In this document: positions 25,687 through 34,259 of the stretch, in pieces
Layout: every line of letters starts with the position of its first letter
Position numbering within the stretch: the stretch's first letter is position 1
Assembly (NCBI GenBank): GCA_963724435.1
Contig: CAVRUN010000018.1
Location: 1-64,000 of the forward strand
Direction: 5' to 3'
Origin: AP-15 sp963724435
GTDB lineage: Bacteria; Pseudomonadota; Alphaproteobacteria; ATCC43930; CGMCC-115725
Length of the DNA: 64,000 bases
The notes under the pieces: model-generated
The model's database searches: none
What the model was told of the DNA's origin: nothing
Seen by the model: only the letters and a program-made list of their open reading frames with translations
Made by a program: the position numbers and the translations under genes

Positions 25687-26976
25687 CTAAGTCTCGCCCT
25701 TGAACATTTTTGGCAGGCCTTGCCAGCACGCATCGTAATTGCGCTGCAATGCCGGGGTTTCGAGCGCAAACCGCGTCGGGCGGATCGGAAACCGCGCCTC
25801 GAACATAAAGGCGAGCGTGTTCTCGATCTTTTGCGGCTTCAATTCGGCCGTGCTCGCCCGTTCATAGGTCGCGGCGTCCGGGCCGTGAGCGGCCATGCAA
25901 TTGTGCAGCGACATCCCGCCCGGGACAAAGCCCTCGGCTTTGGCGTCATAGGCGCCGTGCACCAGCCCCATGAATTCGTTCATGACGTTGCGATGAAACC
26001 ACGGCGGGCGAAAGGTGTGCTCCGCCACCATCCAGCGCGGCGGGAAGATCACAAAATCGCAATTCGCCGTGCCGGGAATTTCGGACGGCGCGGTCAGGAC
26101 GGTGAAGATCGACGGATCGGGATGATCAAAGCTGATCGTGCCGAGCGTATTGAACCGCGCCAGATCGTATTTGTAGGGAACGTAATTGCCGTGCCAGGCA
26201 ACGACATCCAGCGGCGAATGGTCGAATTCGGCAGCCCACAGATTGCCGGCGAATTTAGCGACGACTTCGCACCGCTCGTCACTGTCTTCATAAGCGGCGG
26301 CCGGGGTCAGAAAATCGCGGGGATTAGCGAGTCCGTTGGCGCCGATCGCGCCTAGTTCAGGCAGACGGAAGAGTTCGCCGTAATTCTCGCAGATATAGCC
26401 GCGAGCCGCGCCATCGGGCAGGTCGACGCGGAATTTGACGCCGCGTGGGATGACAGCGATTTCGCCAGGCCCGGCTGCAATCCGGCCGAATTCGGTAGCG
26501 ATCAGCAAGCGGCCTTGCTGCGGCACCATCAGCAACTCGCCATCGGCATCAAAGAACACGCGCCGATCCATCGATTGGGTGGCACGATAGACGTGAATCG
26601 CGATGCCTAAGCGCAGCCCGGCGTCGCCATTGCCGCCCATCGTCACCAGCCCGGCGATAAAATCAGTCGGTTTGTCGGGAAACGGCAGCGGGTTCCAGCG
26701 CAGCCGGTTGGCCGGCGGCTCGGCTTCTGTAAACGGCGCGCTGCGCACGAGGCCATTGTCGATGCGGCGATAGGCGGGGTGCGCCGCAGACGGCCGGATG
26801 CGATAGAGCCAGGAGCGGCGGTTTTGGCCGCGCGGTGCTGTAAACGCCGTCCCCGATATCTGCTCGGTATAAAGCCCGAGTGGATGGCGCTGTGGCGCAT
26901 TCTGGCCTTCGGGCAGAGCACCGGGCAACGCCTCGCTCGCGTGCTCGCTGCCAAAGCCGGAAAGATAGCGCTGCAT
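25687..26976 (-). CDS. hmgA: Homogentisate 1,2-dioxygenase
   Basis: A 429-aa cupin-fold iron dioxygenase that opens the ring of homogentisate to maleylacetoacetate in tyrosine/phenylalanine catabolism. It begins MQRYLSGFGSEHASEALPGA, the highly conserved N-terminus. It contains AVIPRGVKFRVDLPDG, the iron-site region PPRWMVAEHTFRPPWFHRN, NEFMGLVHGAYDAKAEGFVP and HNCMAAHGPDAATYERAS. Length is standard. It starts 5 bases after the stop of the EthD gene, whose final codons supply the GGAG ribosome site, so translation is coupled. HmgB/HmgC partners (fumarylacetoacetase, maleylacetoacetate isomerase) are not seen in the window. Confidence 0.96.
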   Translation of the reverse strand: MQRYLSGFGSEHASEALPGALPEGQNAPQRHPLGLYTEQISGTAFTAPRGQNRRSWLYRIRPSAAHPAYRRIDNGLVRSAPFTEAEPPANRLRWNPLPFPDKPTDFIAGLVTMGGNGDAGLRLGIAIHVYRATQSMDRRVFFDADGELLMVPQQGRLLIATEFGRIAAGPGEIAVIPRGVKFRVDLPDGAARGYICENYGELFRLPELGAIGANGLANPRDFLTPAAAYEDSDERCEVVAKFAGNLWAAEFDHSPLDVVAWHGNYVPYKYDLARFNTLGTISFDHPDPSIFTVLTAPSEIPGTANCDFVIFPPRWMVAEHTFRPPWFHRNVMNEFMGLVHGAYDAKAEGFVPGGMSLHNCMAAHGPDAATYERASTAELKPQKIENTLAFMFEARFPIRPTRFALETPALQRNYDACWQGLPKMFKGET

Positions 26977-26981
26977 CGGCT

Positions 26982-27326
26982 TTACTCCGGGGATATCGGG
27001 ATAATCGTCCTCTCCTCGACGACATAGCTTTTGATACGCCCGATGAACAGGGCGCCATCAGCATGCAAGCGCTTAGCCTCGGGGGTGGCGCTGGCGCGCT
27101 CGAAGGCTTCGAGATCGTCGTACCAAAGCTCGGCGATGCCGTCGATTTCAACCTCGGTCGTTGGGATGTCGGGGCGCGTCCGCTCGGCCAGGATGTGCGA
27201 CTGAACATAGCGGCGCACACCCGGAACGGCATGTGCCAGCGGCGCGTGAATCTCATACCAATGCTTGACGAATTCTTCGTGGCTTAGCCCGTATTTGCGG
27301 GTCAGTAGCCCGACGCTTTTGATCAT
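26982..27326 (-). CDS. EthD-family small protein
   Basis: A 114-aa dimeric alpha-beta-barrel-type protein of the EthD family: MIKSVGLLTRKYGLSHEEFV, then KHWYEIHAPLAHAVPGVRRY, then GIAELWYDDLEAFERASATP. EthD relatives include small cyclases or accessory proteins of ring-modifying pathways. I use ATG 27326 because the family begins just there; the open frame extends 146 codons further without support. It is the first gene of an operon with hmgA, suggesting a role next to homogentisate or a related aromatic. Confidence 0.85.
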   Translation of the reverse strand: MIKSVGLLTRKYGLSHEEFVKHWYEIHAPLAHAVPGVRRYVQSHILAERTRPDIPTTEVEIDGIAELWYDDLEAFERASATPEAKRLHADGALFIGRIKSYVVEERTIIPISPE

Positions 27327-27333
27327 CGGCGCA

Positions 27334-27357
27334 GTCCTTTGTTCGGGTCCTTTGTTC
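27334..27357. promoter_or_regulatory. 11-bp direct repeat in the EthD-hmgA / unknown-gene divergent control region
   Basis: GTCCTTTGTTC occurs at 27334-27344 and again at 27347-27357, a 13-bp period, only 8 bases upstream of the EthD start codon. Direct repeats of this size can be regulator half-sites or simple slippage. The position would overlap the 5' end of the EthD-hmgA message. Confidence 0.35.
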
Positions 27358-27438
27358 CGCGAGCGGTGCGGCTCGCTTCGCTGTCGCCGATCATGATACC
27401 CTTCGGGCAACCAGGCAAAAAGCAAGGATGGAGAAGCC

Positions 27439-28200
27439 ATGGATTTGAGGCTGGTAAGAGAGGAGGCGATCGAGGGGACAACGCGCTTTTTCTGGGATAC
27501 GCGCGGCTTTGTCCCGGCAGAAGACAGCGACGAATGGGAGGCCGAATATCGGCGCCAGTTCGAGCAGGCAAAGGCGCGCCACGCCAACGGCGCTGCCGCA
27601 CCCCGCCCAGCCGCGGTACAGGGCGCGGCGCCGGCAACGCCCGACCAGAGCAACTGGGCAACCTTGACCGGCGACCCGACGCAAACCCGGTGGGCGGCCT
27701 CATTGCGCGCCGACAGGATACGGGAAATCCGTGATGCCGGTATCCGCGAATGGCTCGCCACCACCTGGACCAGAGCAAAAAGCTGGATCGATACCCAGGA
27801 GCTTACGACGCCGGTGTTTTTGCAGCGGATCGCGCCGCATTATCAGGAATATCGCAAAAAAGCGGACGAAGCCGCCCGAATCCGGGCGCAAGAGCGTCGC
27901 GCCCAGCAGGAGGCTGCCGACGCGATCCGCAAACAGATCGACGATGCCGGGATCACCGTCGAAGGGCTGATCGAATTGATCGGTATCTGCGACCGGTTGC
28001 CGGCAGTGCCGTTGAAGACCAAGCTCGCCGAACTCGATCACGAAGGCCGCAATTTGCGCATTTTCGAGACCGACGACCCGGCACTGCTGATGGTGCTCGA
28101 AAAGGACGGCGCGGCCGGCCGCAGCGAGTACGCGATCGAGCGCGACGAAGGTCTCGTCGCCGATCTCACGTTATTCATGCGAGCGGCAGCGCTATCCTAG
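27439..28200 (+). CDS. Unrecognised protein, possible accessory to the gentisate-type dioxygenase
   Basis: A 253-aa protein, no family recognised. It starts MDLRLVREEAIEGTTRFFWD; residues 40-70 are Ala/Pro-rich (linker-like). Residues 85-175 are highly charged helix (IREIRDAGIREWLATTWTRA, YRKKADEAARIRAQERRAQQ), likely coiled coil. The C-terminal 80 residues look like a small globular alpha-beta domain. No signal peptide or membrane span. ATG 27439 has GGAGA upstream. It ends 22 bp before the gentisate-type dioxygenase start, so co-transcription is likely. It is divergent from EthD-hmgA. Confidence 0.8.
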   Translation: MDLRLVREEAIEGTTRFFWDTRGFVPAEDSDEWEAEYRRQFEQAKARHANGAAAPRPAAVQGAAPATPDQSNWATLTGDPTQTRWAASLRADRIREIRDAGIREWLATTWTRAKSWIDTQELTTPVFLQRIAPHYQEYRKKADEAARIRAQERRAQQEAADAIRKQIDDAGITVEGLIELIGICDRLPAVPLKTKLAELDHEGRNLRIFETDDPALLMVLEKDGAAGRSEYAIERDEGLVADLTLFMRAAALS

Positions 28201-28222
28201 CGAAGCCTGAGGAGGAAGTGTG

Positions 28223-29419
28223 ATGGCGATAGAGGCGGGTATGTCGGGGTTCGGAGCGCGGGAAGCAATGGAGCAGCTCAACGCCGAAGCGGCGCCGCTA
28301 AATATTTGGTTGCGGACCCAGGCGAACGCGCCGGCGCAGCTTCCGTGGTTTCGCGAAACCGGGCTGAACGCGGGCGGCCGCGTCGCCTCCGGCCGGGTCG
28401 GTGCGGCGCAGCTCAAGCCGGCCGCACATCACTGGCGCTGGAGCGAAATCGGCCCCTATCTCGACCGGATCGCCGAGATTGCCCGCAATGCGGAGGTGTC
28501 GCCAATCGAATTTGCCGAGCGCCAGCAATTCCTGCTGACCAATCCCGGGCTCGGCGGGAGACTCCAAGTCAGCAGCACGATGCGCTGCGCGGTCTCGATC
28601 TACAATCCGGGTGATGTCGCGCCGGTGCACATCCACACGCCAAATGCCAGCCGGACGATCCTATCCGAAAATGGCGGCTACACGACGATCGAGGGCGAAC
28701 GCTGCCGAGCGGCGCGCGGCGATCTGATCCTGACTCCAAACGGAACCTGGCACGACCACGGCAATGACGGCGTCGATCCGGTGGTATGGATCGACGTGCT
28801 CGATTTTCCGCTGATGGAATTTCTCGATTGCGTCTGGCTCGATGAAGAATTTCCCGGCAAAACCCAAGGCAATGCGCGTGCCCAGGCGGTTTCGGCCAAG
28901 GACGGCTATTCCCGGCGCCTCTATAGCAAAGGCGGGTTAACGCCAGGCTTTGCCTCCGCTCAGCGCGGCTTCGGGCAAAACACGTCGCCGATGTTTCATT
29001 ACCGCGGGGCCGATGTGCGCGCCGCCCTCGAAGATTTGCGCGGCGAGGCCGGCGACCCCTACGAGGGTGTCACGCTGAGCTTTGTCAACCCGGTGACCGG
29101 CGCCTCGGTGTTTCCGACCCTGGATTATCGGGCGATGCTGCTGCGCTCCGGCGAGGAGACGCGGTTCAAGCGCGAAACCTCGGCGACGCTGTACCAGGTC
29201 ATCGAAGGGCGCGGGACGACCGAGATCGCCGGCCATTCCTTTGATTGGGAGCCGAACGACATCTTTGTCGTCCCCGGCTTTGCCTGGCGGCGGCATCTCA
29301 CCCGCGGCGGCGCCGATGCGGTTCTCTACGCGGTCTCCGACAAACCGCTGCTTGAAAAAATCGGCCAATACCGCGCCCAGGGCCGCCTACCTGACGATAG
29401 CGTCGTCGAACTCGGCTGA
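28223..29419 (+). CDS. Gentisate 1,2-dioxygenase-family ring-cleaving cupin dioxygenase
   Basis: A 398-aa bicupin. The first cupin has the iron ligands in VAPVHIHTPNASR and the partner His in PNGTWHDHGNDG; the second cupin (SATLYQVIEGRGTTEIAGHS...DIFVVPGFAWRRH) usually lacks full metal ligands in this family. The HTPNA motif replaces the HRHTASA style of classical gentisate dioxygenase, so the substrate may be a related ring such as a salicylate or 1-hydroxy-2-naphthoate. ATG 28223 sits six bases after GGAGGA; the preceding GTG is less likely. It is paired with an unknown protein upstream. Confidence 0.85.
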   Translation: MAIEAGMSGFGAREAMEQLNAEAAPLNIWLRTQANAPAQLPWFRETGLNAGGRVASGRVGAAQLKPAAHHWRWSEIGPYLDRIAEIARNAEVSPIEFAERQQFLLTNPGLGGRLQVSSTMRCAVSIYNPGDVAPVHIHTPNASRTILSENGGYTTIEGERCRAARGDLILTPNGTWHDHGNDGVDPVVWIDVLDFPLMEFLDCVWLDEEFPGKTQGNARAQAVSAKDGYSRRLYSKGGLTPGFASAQRGFGQNTSPMFHYRGADVRAALEDLRGEAGDPYEGVTLSFVNPVTGASVFPTLDYRAMLLRSGEETRFKRETSATLYQVIEGRGTTEIAGHSFDWEPNDIFVVPGFAWRRHLTRGGADAVLYAVSDKPLLEKIGQYRAQGRLPDDSVVELG

Positions 29420-29440
29420 CCCACGCCAGCGCGAGCGCGG

Positions 29441-31390
29441 TCAGCGGGCGAGATCGCTGACCAACGAGAAGGCTGAGTTGCGGCCGTTCTGCCCGCGATA
29501 GACTTGCAGGTTTTCGAGAACGCGCTGGACATACAGTCGCGTTTCGTCGATCGGGATGGTTTCGATCCAATCGACCATGTCGATCTTGCCGCCGCGCGGG
29601 TCCCCGTATTCGGCGAGCCACTGGCGTATCCGGCCGGGACCGGCGTTGTAGGAGGCGATCGCCAGAGCGTAAGACCCACCGAAATCTTCGATCAGATTCT
29701 GCAAATAGCCACGGCCGAGTTCGATGTTGTAGAGCCCGTCCGTCATCAGCCGCGGCATCGAGAACGGCTGGCCAAGCTTGGCTGCGGTCGAGCTTGCTGT
29801 CGCCGGCATCAGCTGCATCAAGCCGCGAGCGCCGACAGGGCTGACGGCGTCGACGTCGAAGCCGCTCTCCTGTCGGATGATCGCATAGAGCAACGCGGGC
29901 TCGGTGATGCCGCCGGCAGGTAGAGCGATGACCGGGTAGCCGTGGATCATCAATGGTGTACCGGCCACGATGGCGCGCTTAGCCACCGAGATCGCGAGAT
30001 CGAGGCGCCCGTTCTGCTCGGCGAGGGCGGCCAACATCGAAAACTGCGTCGGGGTTTGCGCCCGGTCCGCCAAATGCAGCAGGAAATCCTTGCTGTGCTG
30101 ACGGTCCCCTATCGCGAAAAAGATCTTGGTCGCGCGAACCACCTCGTCGCTATCGAAAGCGGCACTTTCGGCGCTGGTTGGGACCGGTTCCGGAACGGGT
30201 TTTGGCGGCGCGTCGTCGCCGAGTTGGTGGGCGGCGAGTTGCCCGTAAAAGGTAGCCATATGCTCAGCGCCGGCGGCGTACCATTTCCGCGCCAAGTCGG
30301 GCTTGGCCTCAGCCTCGGCGGCGCGGCCGCCCCAATAAGCCGCTCGTGCCTTGGCATACGGCGTGTCGGCCCGCGTCAGGATATGGGAAAAGTCGTCGAA
30401 GGCGAGTGACGGATCCTTTTTGAACCTTAACGCAATATAACCAAGCAGAAAATTGGCGTCGGCATAGGCTTTGCCGTCGAGAACACCGTGCTGCGCGGCG
30501 ATCTGATAGGCAAGATCGAAATTGCCGCCAGCAAGCACGCGTCGCGCGATAATCTGGCGCTCACGCCACCAGGCCTCAGGGTGCAGCGGATCCCCGGAAT
30601 TGCCGCGCAGGATCGCAACCGCGGCGTCGGTCATGTCCTTTTCGCGTCGCGCGCGCAATTCCGCGAAGAGCAGCCCGGAATCCGCCTGCAACGGCGCCGG
30701 CACGCGTGCAACGAGCAGGTCGGCCGCCGGCGCATGCAGCAACAAGGCGAGACGCGCCTCGGCCAACGCGCGGGAGTCCGGCGGCACCCGCGACAGCATC
30801 CGCCGCACCGCCTCGACCTTGCCGTCCCACAGCAGCCGGTCCAGCCGGTTTTGATTGTCTTGGGGCGTAATTGCCGCGCCGTGATTGGCGAGAAAACTCT
30901 TTTCGTCGATCGCGTTGAAGTCGCTGTCGACCCAAACCGCCCGCAATGCCGCGGTCCCGCCGGCGACATCGCCCGATTTCAACTTTATTTCGGCAGCGCG
31001 GATCTGTCCGGTGGCGCTGATTGGTGGGAAGCGGGCAAACCAAGCGGCGGCAACGGCATCGGTTTCGCCTGTCAGAGCTTCTTCGGCGTGCATCCGTAAC
31101 GCCTTTTGGCGCGGCCAAGCCGGGTTCTTTTCGATGAAATCGGCGATGTCGGCAAAGCGGCCCGGGGCGCCGGGGCTGGCGTAGTTGAGCCAACGCAGCA
31201 TTTTGAGCGGAAGCGGGTCGCTAATCGCGGCGACATCGGCGGAGGCGCGGTTCCAGTCGCCGGCTTGTGCGGTCGCGACCGCAGCGCGGGTCGCCGCCGC
31301 ATCGGAACTCGACAATGTCTGCGCTTGCGCAGCACCCGCAACAGCAAGTCCCAGGATGATTGGTAAAACAAAGCGATTGTGAGAGAGCAA
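29441..31390 (-). CDS. slt: Soluble lytic murein transglycosylase (Slt70-type)
   Basis: A 649-aa periplasmic enzyme cleaving peptidoglycan glycan strands to 1,6-anhydro-muropeptides. The signal peptide is FVLPIILGLAVAGAAQAQ. A long superhelical U/L domain of alpha repeats (about 40-470) is followed by the catalytic SLT domain: YAIIRQESGFD (catalytic Glu508), GARGLMQLMPATA, IASYNAGPGRIRQWL. The start is TTG at 31390, after a strong GGAAGGGGGG stretch; no nearby ATG fits the signal peptide. It is divergent from dapA. Confidence 0.93.
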   Translation of the reverse strand: MLSHNRFVLPIILGLAVAGAAQAQTLSSSDAAATRAAVATAQAGDWNRASADVAAISDPLPLKMLRWLNYASPGAPGRFADIADFIEKNPAWPRQKALRMHAEEALTGETDAVAAAWFARFPPISATGQIRAAEIKLKSGDVAGGTAALRAVWVDSDFNAIDEKSFLANHGAAITPQDNQNRLDRLLWDGKVEAVRRMLSRVPPDSRALAEARLALLLHAPAADLLVARVPAPLQADSGLLFAELRARREKDMTDAAVAILRGNSGDPLHPEAWWRERQIIARRVLAGGNFDLAYQIAAQHGVLDGKAYADANFLLGYIALRFKKDPSLAFDDFSHILTRADTPYAKARAAYWGGRAAEAEAKPDLARKWYAAGAEHMATFYGQLAAHQLGDDAPPKPVPEPVPTSAESAAFDSDEVVRATKIFFAIGDRQHSKDFLLHLADRAQTPTQFSMLAALAEQNGRLDLAISVAKRAIVAGTPLMIHGYPVIALPAGGITEPALLYAIIRQESGFDVDAVSPVGARGLMQLMPATASSTAAKLGQPFSMPRLMTDGLYNIELGRGYLQNLIEDFGGSYALAIASYNAGPGRIRQWLAEYGDPRGGKIDMVDWIETIPIDETRLYVQRVLENLQVYRGQNGRNSAFSLVSDLAR

Positions 31391-31580
31391 GGTTGGCCCC
31401 CCTTCCTTGCCGCGTCAAAGATAAGGCAAACGTCATAGCGGGTTTTTGTCCGGCGAAGCAAGGAAAGGCCACCTGTTTTCCATATTTCCACACGCCGCCG
31501 GGATCCGATCCCGCCAATGTTGAAGCTTGCCGTCACGAGGGATATCGTGCGCGGTCGAGGCCGCCACCCGGGAGGAAACG

Positions 31581-32456
31581 ATGTTTAAGGGATCGTTTGT
31601 CGCGCTGATTACCCCGTTTCGCAACGGCGGGGTCGATGAGACCAAGTTTCAGGATTTTGTCGCGTGGCAAGTCGACCAGGGCACGCATGGTCTGGTGCCG
31701 ACCGGCACCACCGGCGAGGCGCCGACTTTGAGCCACGACGAGCAGGAGCGGGTGATCGCTCTGTGCGCCGAAGTCGCGAATGGCCGGGTCCCCGTTATTG
31801 CCGGCACCGGATCGAATTCGACCGCGCATACAATCGAACTGACGCGCCTCGCCAAGGCGGCTGGAGCCAGCGCGGCGCTGATCGTCTGCCCCTATTACAA
31901 CAAGCCGACCCAGGAAGGTCTTTACCAGCACTTCAAGGCGATCCATGACGCGGTCGACATCCCGATCGTGATCTACAACATCCCCGGCCGGTCATCGGTC
32001 GATATGAACAACGCGACGATGGCTCGGCTCGCGAAACTCCCCAACATCGTCGGCGTCAAGGACGCGACCAACGATCTCGCACGCCCATTGCGCATGCGCG
32101 TCGATATCGGCCGCGATTTTTCGATGATGTCGGGAGAGGATGCGACCGCAGTTGCCTATCTCGCACAGGGCGGCGACGGCTGCATCTCGGTCACCGCCAA
32201 TGTGGCGCCGAGGCTGCTCGCTGAAATGCACGAGGCGTGGCAGCGCGGCGCATTCGAGACCGTCCAGCAGATCAATGAGCGGCTGATCCCGCTGCACGAT
32301 GCTCTGTTCGCCGAAACCAGCCCGGCGCCGGTCAAATACGCGGCGTCGCTGCTCGGCAAATGCGAACCGACGGTGCGGCAGCCGCTTTGCGCGATCATGC
32401 CTGAAACACAAGAGCGGGTGGCGCGGGCGATGCGCGGCGCGGGTCTGTTGAACTAA
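31581..32456 (+). CDS. dapA: 4-hydroxy-tetrahydrodipicolinate synthase
   Basis: A 291-aa TIM-barrel aldolase that condenses pyruvate with aspartate semialdehyde in the lysine/diaminopimelate pathway. Schiff-base Lys160 is in NIVGVKDATND, Tyr132 in IVIYNIPGRSS, and the TGTTGE loop is at 41-46. ATG 31581 follows GGAGGAAACG and gives the conserved MFKGSFVALITPF start. The stop lies in an 18-bp tandem duplication. smpB follows 52 bp downstream on the same strand. Confidence 0.96.
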   Translation: MFKGSFVALITPFRNGGVDETKFQDFVAWQVDQGTHGLVPTGTTGEAPTLSHDEQERVIALCAEVANGRVPVIAGTGSNSTAHTIELTRLAKAAGASAALIVCPYYNKPTQEGLYQHFKAIHDAVDIPIVIYNIPGRSSVDMNNATMARLAKLPNIVGVKDATNDLARPLRMRVDIGRDFSMMSGEDATAVAYLAQGGDGCISVTANVAPRLLAEMHEAWQRGAFETVQQINERLIPLHDALFAETSPAPVKYAASLLGKCEPTVRQPLCAIMPETQERVARAMRGAGLLN

Positions 32457-32494
32457 GTTGGGCTGTTGAACTGAGTCGGGCTGTTAAGCAGCGT
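32442..32494. repeat. 18-bp tandem repeat copying the dapA 3' end
   Basis: CTGTTGAACT occurs at 32445 and 32463, and CTGTTAA at 32481, an exact 18-bp period. The first copy encodes the last dapA codons and its stop; the later copies lie in the dapA-smpB spacer. This is a local slippage duplication. Confidence 0.75.
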
Positions 32495-32508
32495 TTAGGA
32501 CGGGCGCG

Positions 32509-32973
32509 GTGCGGACGGCCGATCGATATGTCGCGCAAAACCGGCGCGCCCGGCACGATTACATCATCGAGGATACGCTCGAAGCCGGCCTCGTATTGCA
32601 GGGCACCGAGGTCAAGGTATTGCGCAAGGGCCAGGCCAGCATCGCCGAAGCTTATGCCGACGAGAGCGGCGGCGAGCTATTTCTGGTCAATGCCAACATC
32701 CCGGAATATGCGAGTTCGGCGCATTTCAACCACGAGCCGCGGCGGCCGCGAAAGCTCTTATTGCATCGCAAGGAAATGAACCGCCTGCTCGGCGCGATCC
32801 GTCGCGAGGGGGTGACGGTCGTTCCGCTATCGATCTATTTCAACGAGCGCGGCCGGGCCAAGATCTCGCTCGGCCTTGCCCGCGGCAAGCGCAAAGCCGA
32901 TAAGCGTGAAGCGGAAAAGTCGCGCGACTGGCAACGCAGCCGCGCTCGGATCATGCGCGAACAAAGCGCCTGA
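32509..32973 (+). CDS. smpB: SsrA-binding protein SmpB
   Basis: A 154-aa RNA-binding protein that works with tmRNA to rescue stalled ribosomes. It contains QNRRARHDYIIEDTLEAGLV, GTEVKVLRKGQASIAEAYAD and the basic C-terminal tail HDRK-type region (GKRKADKREAEKSRDWQR). GTG at 32509 gives the normal family length. It follows dapA closely, an arrangement common in alphaproteobacteria. The tmRNA gene ssrA was not found in this window. Confidence 0.95.
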   Translation: MRTADRYVAQNRRARHDYIIEDTLEAGLVLQGTEVKVLRKGQASIAEAYADESGGELFLVNANIPEYASSAHFNHEPRRPRKLLLHRKEMNRLLGAIRREGVTVVPLSIYFNERGRAKISLGLARGKRKADKREAEKSRDWQRSRARIMREQSA

Positions 32974-32990
32974 CGTCCTGAGCCCGAGTG

Positions 32991-34250
32991 CTAGTTCCAG
33001 ATCCCGGAAATGCCGCCGTAGACGCCAAGCACCGAGATCAGGCTCGACACGCCGATGACAATCCAGCGATAGCTGCCACGCAGCCGATGCTCCTGTGGCA
33101 ATGCCCGCGTCGCCAACGCGACGAGAAGACCCAACACCAGCGGAAGCATGAGCGCATTCATCACCTCGACGGCGACATTGAGGCTAATTAGATTCGGCGC
33201 CTCGGCGACGATGATCGCGCCTCCAACCACTGCAGCGATATAGACCCCATAAAACCATGGCGCTTCTGACGGATGGTGTGCGAGGGAGTGTTTGTAGCCG
33301 GTGACCTCGCCAAACCCCCAGGCGCAAGCGAGAGAGACGACGATTGCCGCCACCATGGCGGCACCCATAACGGCAAGCCCAAAGACCACGCGGCCTACCG
33401 CCGGGCCAAGAAACGGTGTCAATTCACCGGCCATCTGCCCCACGGAATCGAGCCCGCCTGCGGAGTGGCCGCCGACCTTGCCGATCGTGGCGGCGGTGGC
33501 GACCAGCACGGCGGCCATGACCAGCTGGGTCGCAATCGCCCCAAGGCAGGTGTCCCAGCGTGCGTTTCTGTAATCCTCGGGATCAAGTTTCTTATCGGCG
33601 ACCGCGGATTGCTGAAAGAAAATCATCCACGGCATGATGACCGCGCCAATATTGGCGGCCATCAGGTACAGATAGTCCGTGTTGCCGATCGGGAACTGTA
33701 TAAGACCTTGCACAAGCTCTACAGCTTGGGGACGGCTTGAGTACGCAATCCAGAAGAACGCGCATTCAAACAGGCCGAGGGCGATGGCGACGAGTTCGAC
33801 CCGGCGGTAGGAACCAGTCCAGACGACCACGAGGAGAAAGACTACAGCGAGCGAGAGGCCCAGGTCGCGCGGCACTCCAAAGAGTTCACCGACGCCAGCC
33901 ACGCCGGAGAACTCGGTGAGCAAAGCGCCGATCGAAGCCACCCCCAAACCTGTCACCGACAGCCACGCCCAACGCTCGCCGAAAATGTCTCGGATCAGTT
34001 CGCCGTGCCCTTTGCCCGTAAAGATGCCTAGGCGCACCGTCAATTCCTGCACCACGTAAAGGATCGGCATCAGCAGAATCTGGAGGAGCAGGAGCCGGTA
34101 GCCCCACTGCACGCCGCTTTGTCCTGCCGTGATGATGCTGCCGACATCGGTATCCGCAAGCATCACCAACAAGCCCGGCCCGAGCACGGCAAAGAAACGC
34201 CTCCTCCGAACGCCAGGCCTTCGGGGCGCGACGACGACGCTTGTGGACAT
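32991..34250 (-). CDS. NRAMP-family divalent metal transporter, non-canonical TM1/TM6 motifs
   Basis: A 419-aa inner-membrane protein with about 11 transmembrane helices and the LeuT-fold layout of NRAMP. TM1 reads GPGLLVMLADTDVGSIITAG, with DTDVG where Mn/Fe transporters have DPGN. TM6 reads NIGAVIMPWMIFFQQSAVAD, keeping the metal-ligand Met but with MPW in place of MPH. QQSA and RNARWDTCLGA follow the NRAMP consensus. The altered binding site implies either different selectivity or the separate NRAMP-related subgroup common in proteobacteria. It is the last gene of the cupredoxin-FTR1-barrel operon, 9 bp after the third gene. Confidence 0.87.
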   Translation of the reverse strand: MSTSVVVAPRRPGVRRRRFFAVLGPGLLVMLADTDVGSIITAGQSGVQWGYRLLLLQILLMPILYVVQELTVRLGIFTGKGHGELIRDIFGERWAWLSVTGLGVASIGALLTEFSGVAGVGELFGVPRDLGLSLAVVFLLVVVWTGSYRRVELVAIALGLFECAFFWIAYSSRPQAVELVQGLIQFPIGNTDYLYLMAANIGAVIMPWMIFFQQSAVADKKLDPEDYRNARWDTCLGAIATQLVMAAVLVATAATIGKVGGHSAGGLDSVGQMAGELTPFLGPAVGRVVFGLAVMGAAMVAAIVVSLACAWGFGEVTGYKHSLAHHPSEAPWFYGVYIAAVVGGAIIVAEAPNLISLNVAVEVMNALMLPLVLGLLVALATRALPQEHRLRGSYRWIVIGVSSLISVLGVYGGISGIWN

Positions 34251-34259
34251 CAGGTAGTC

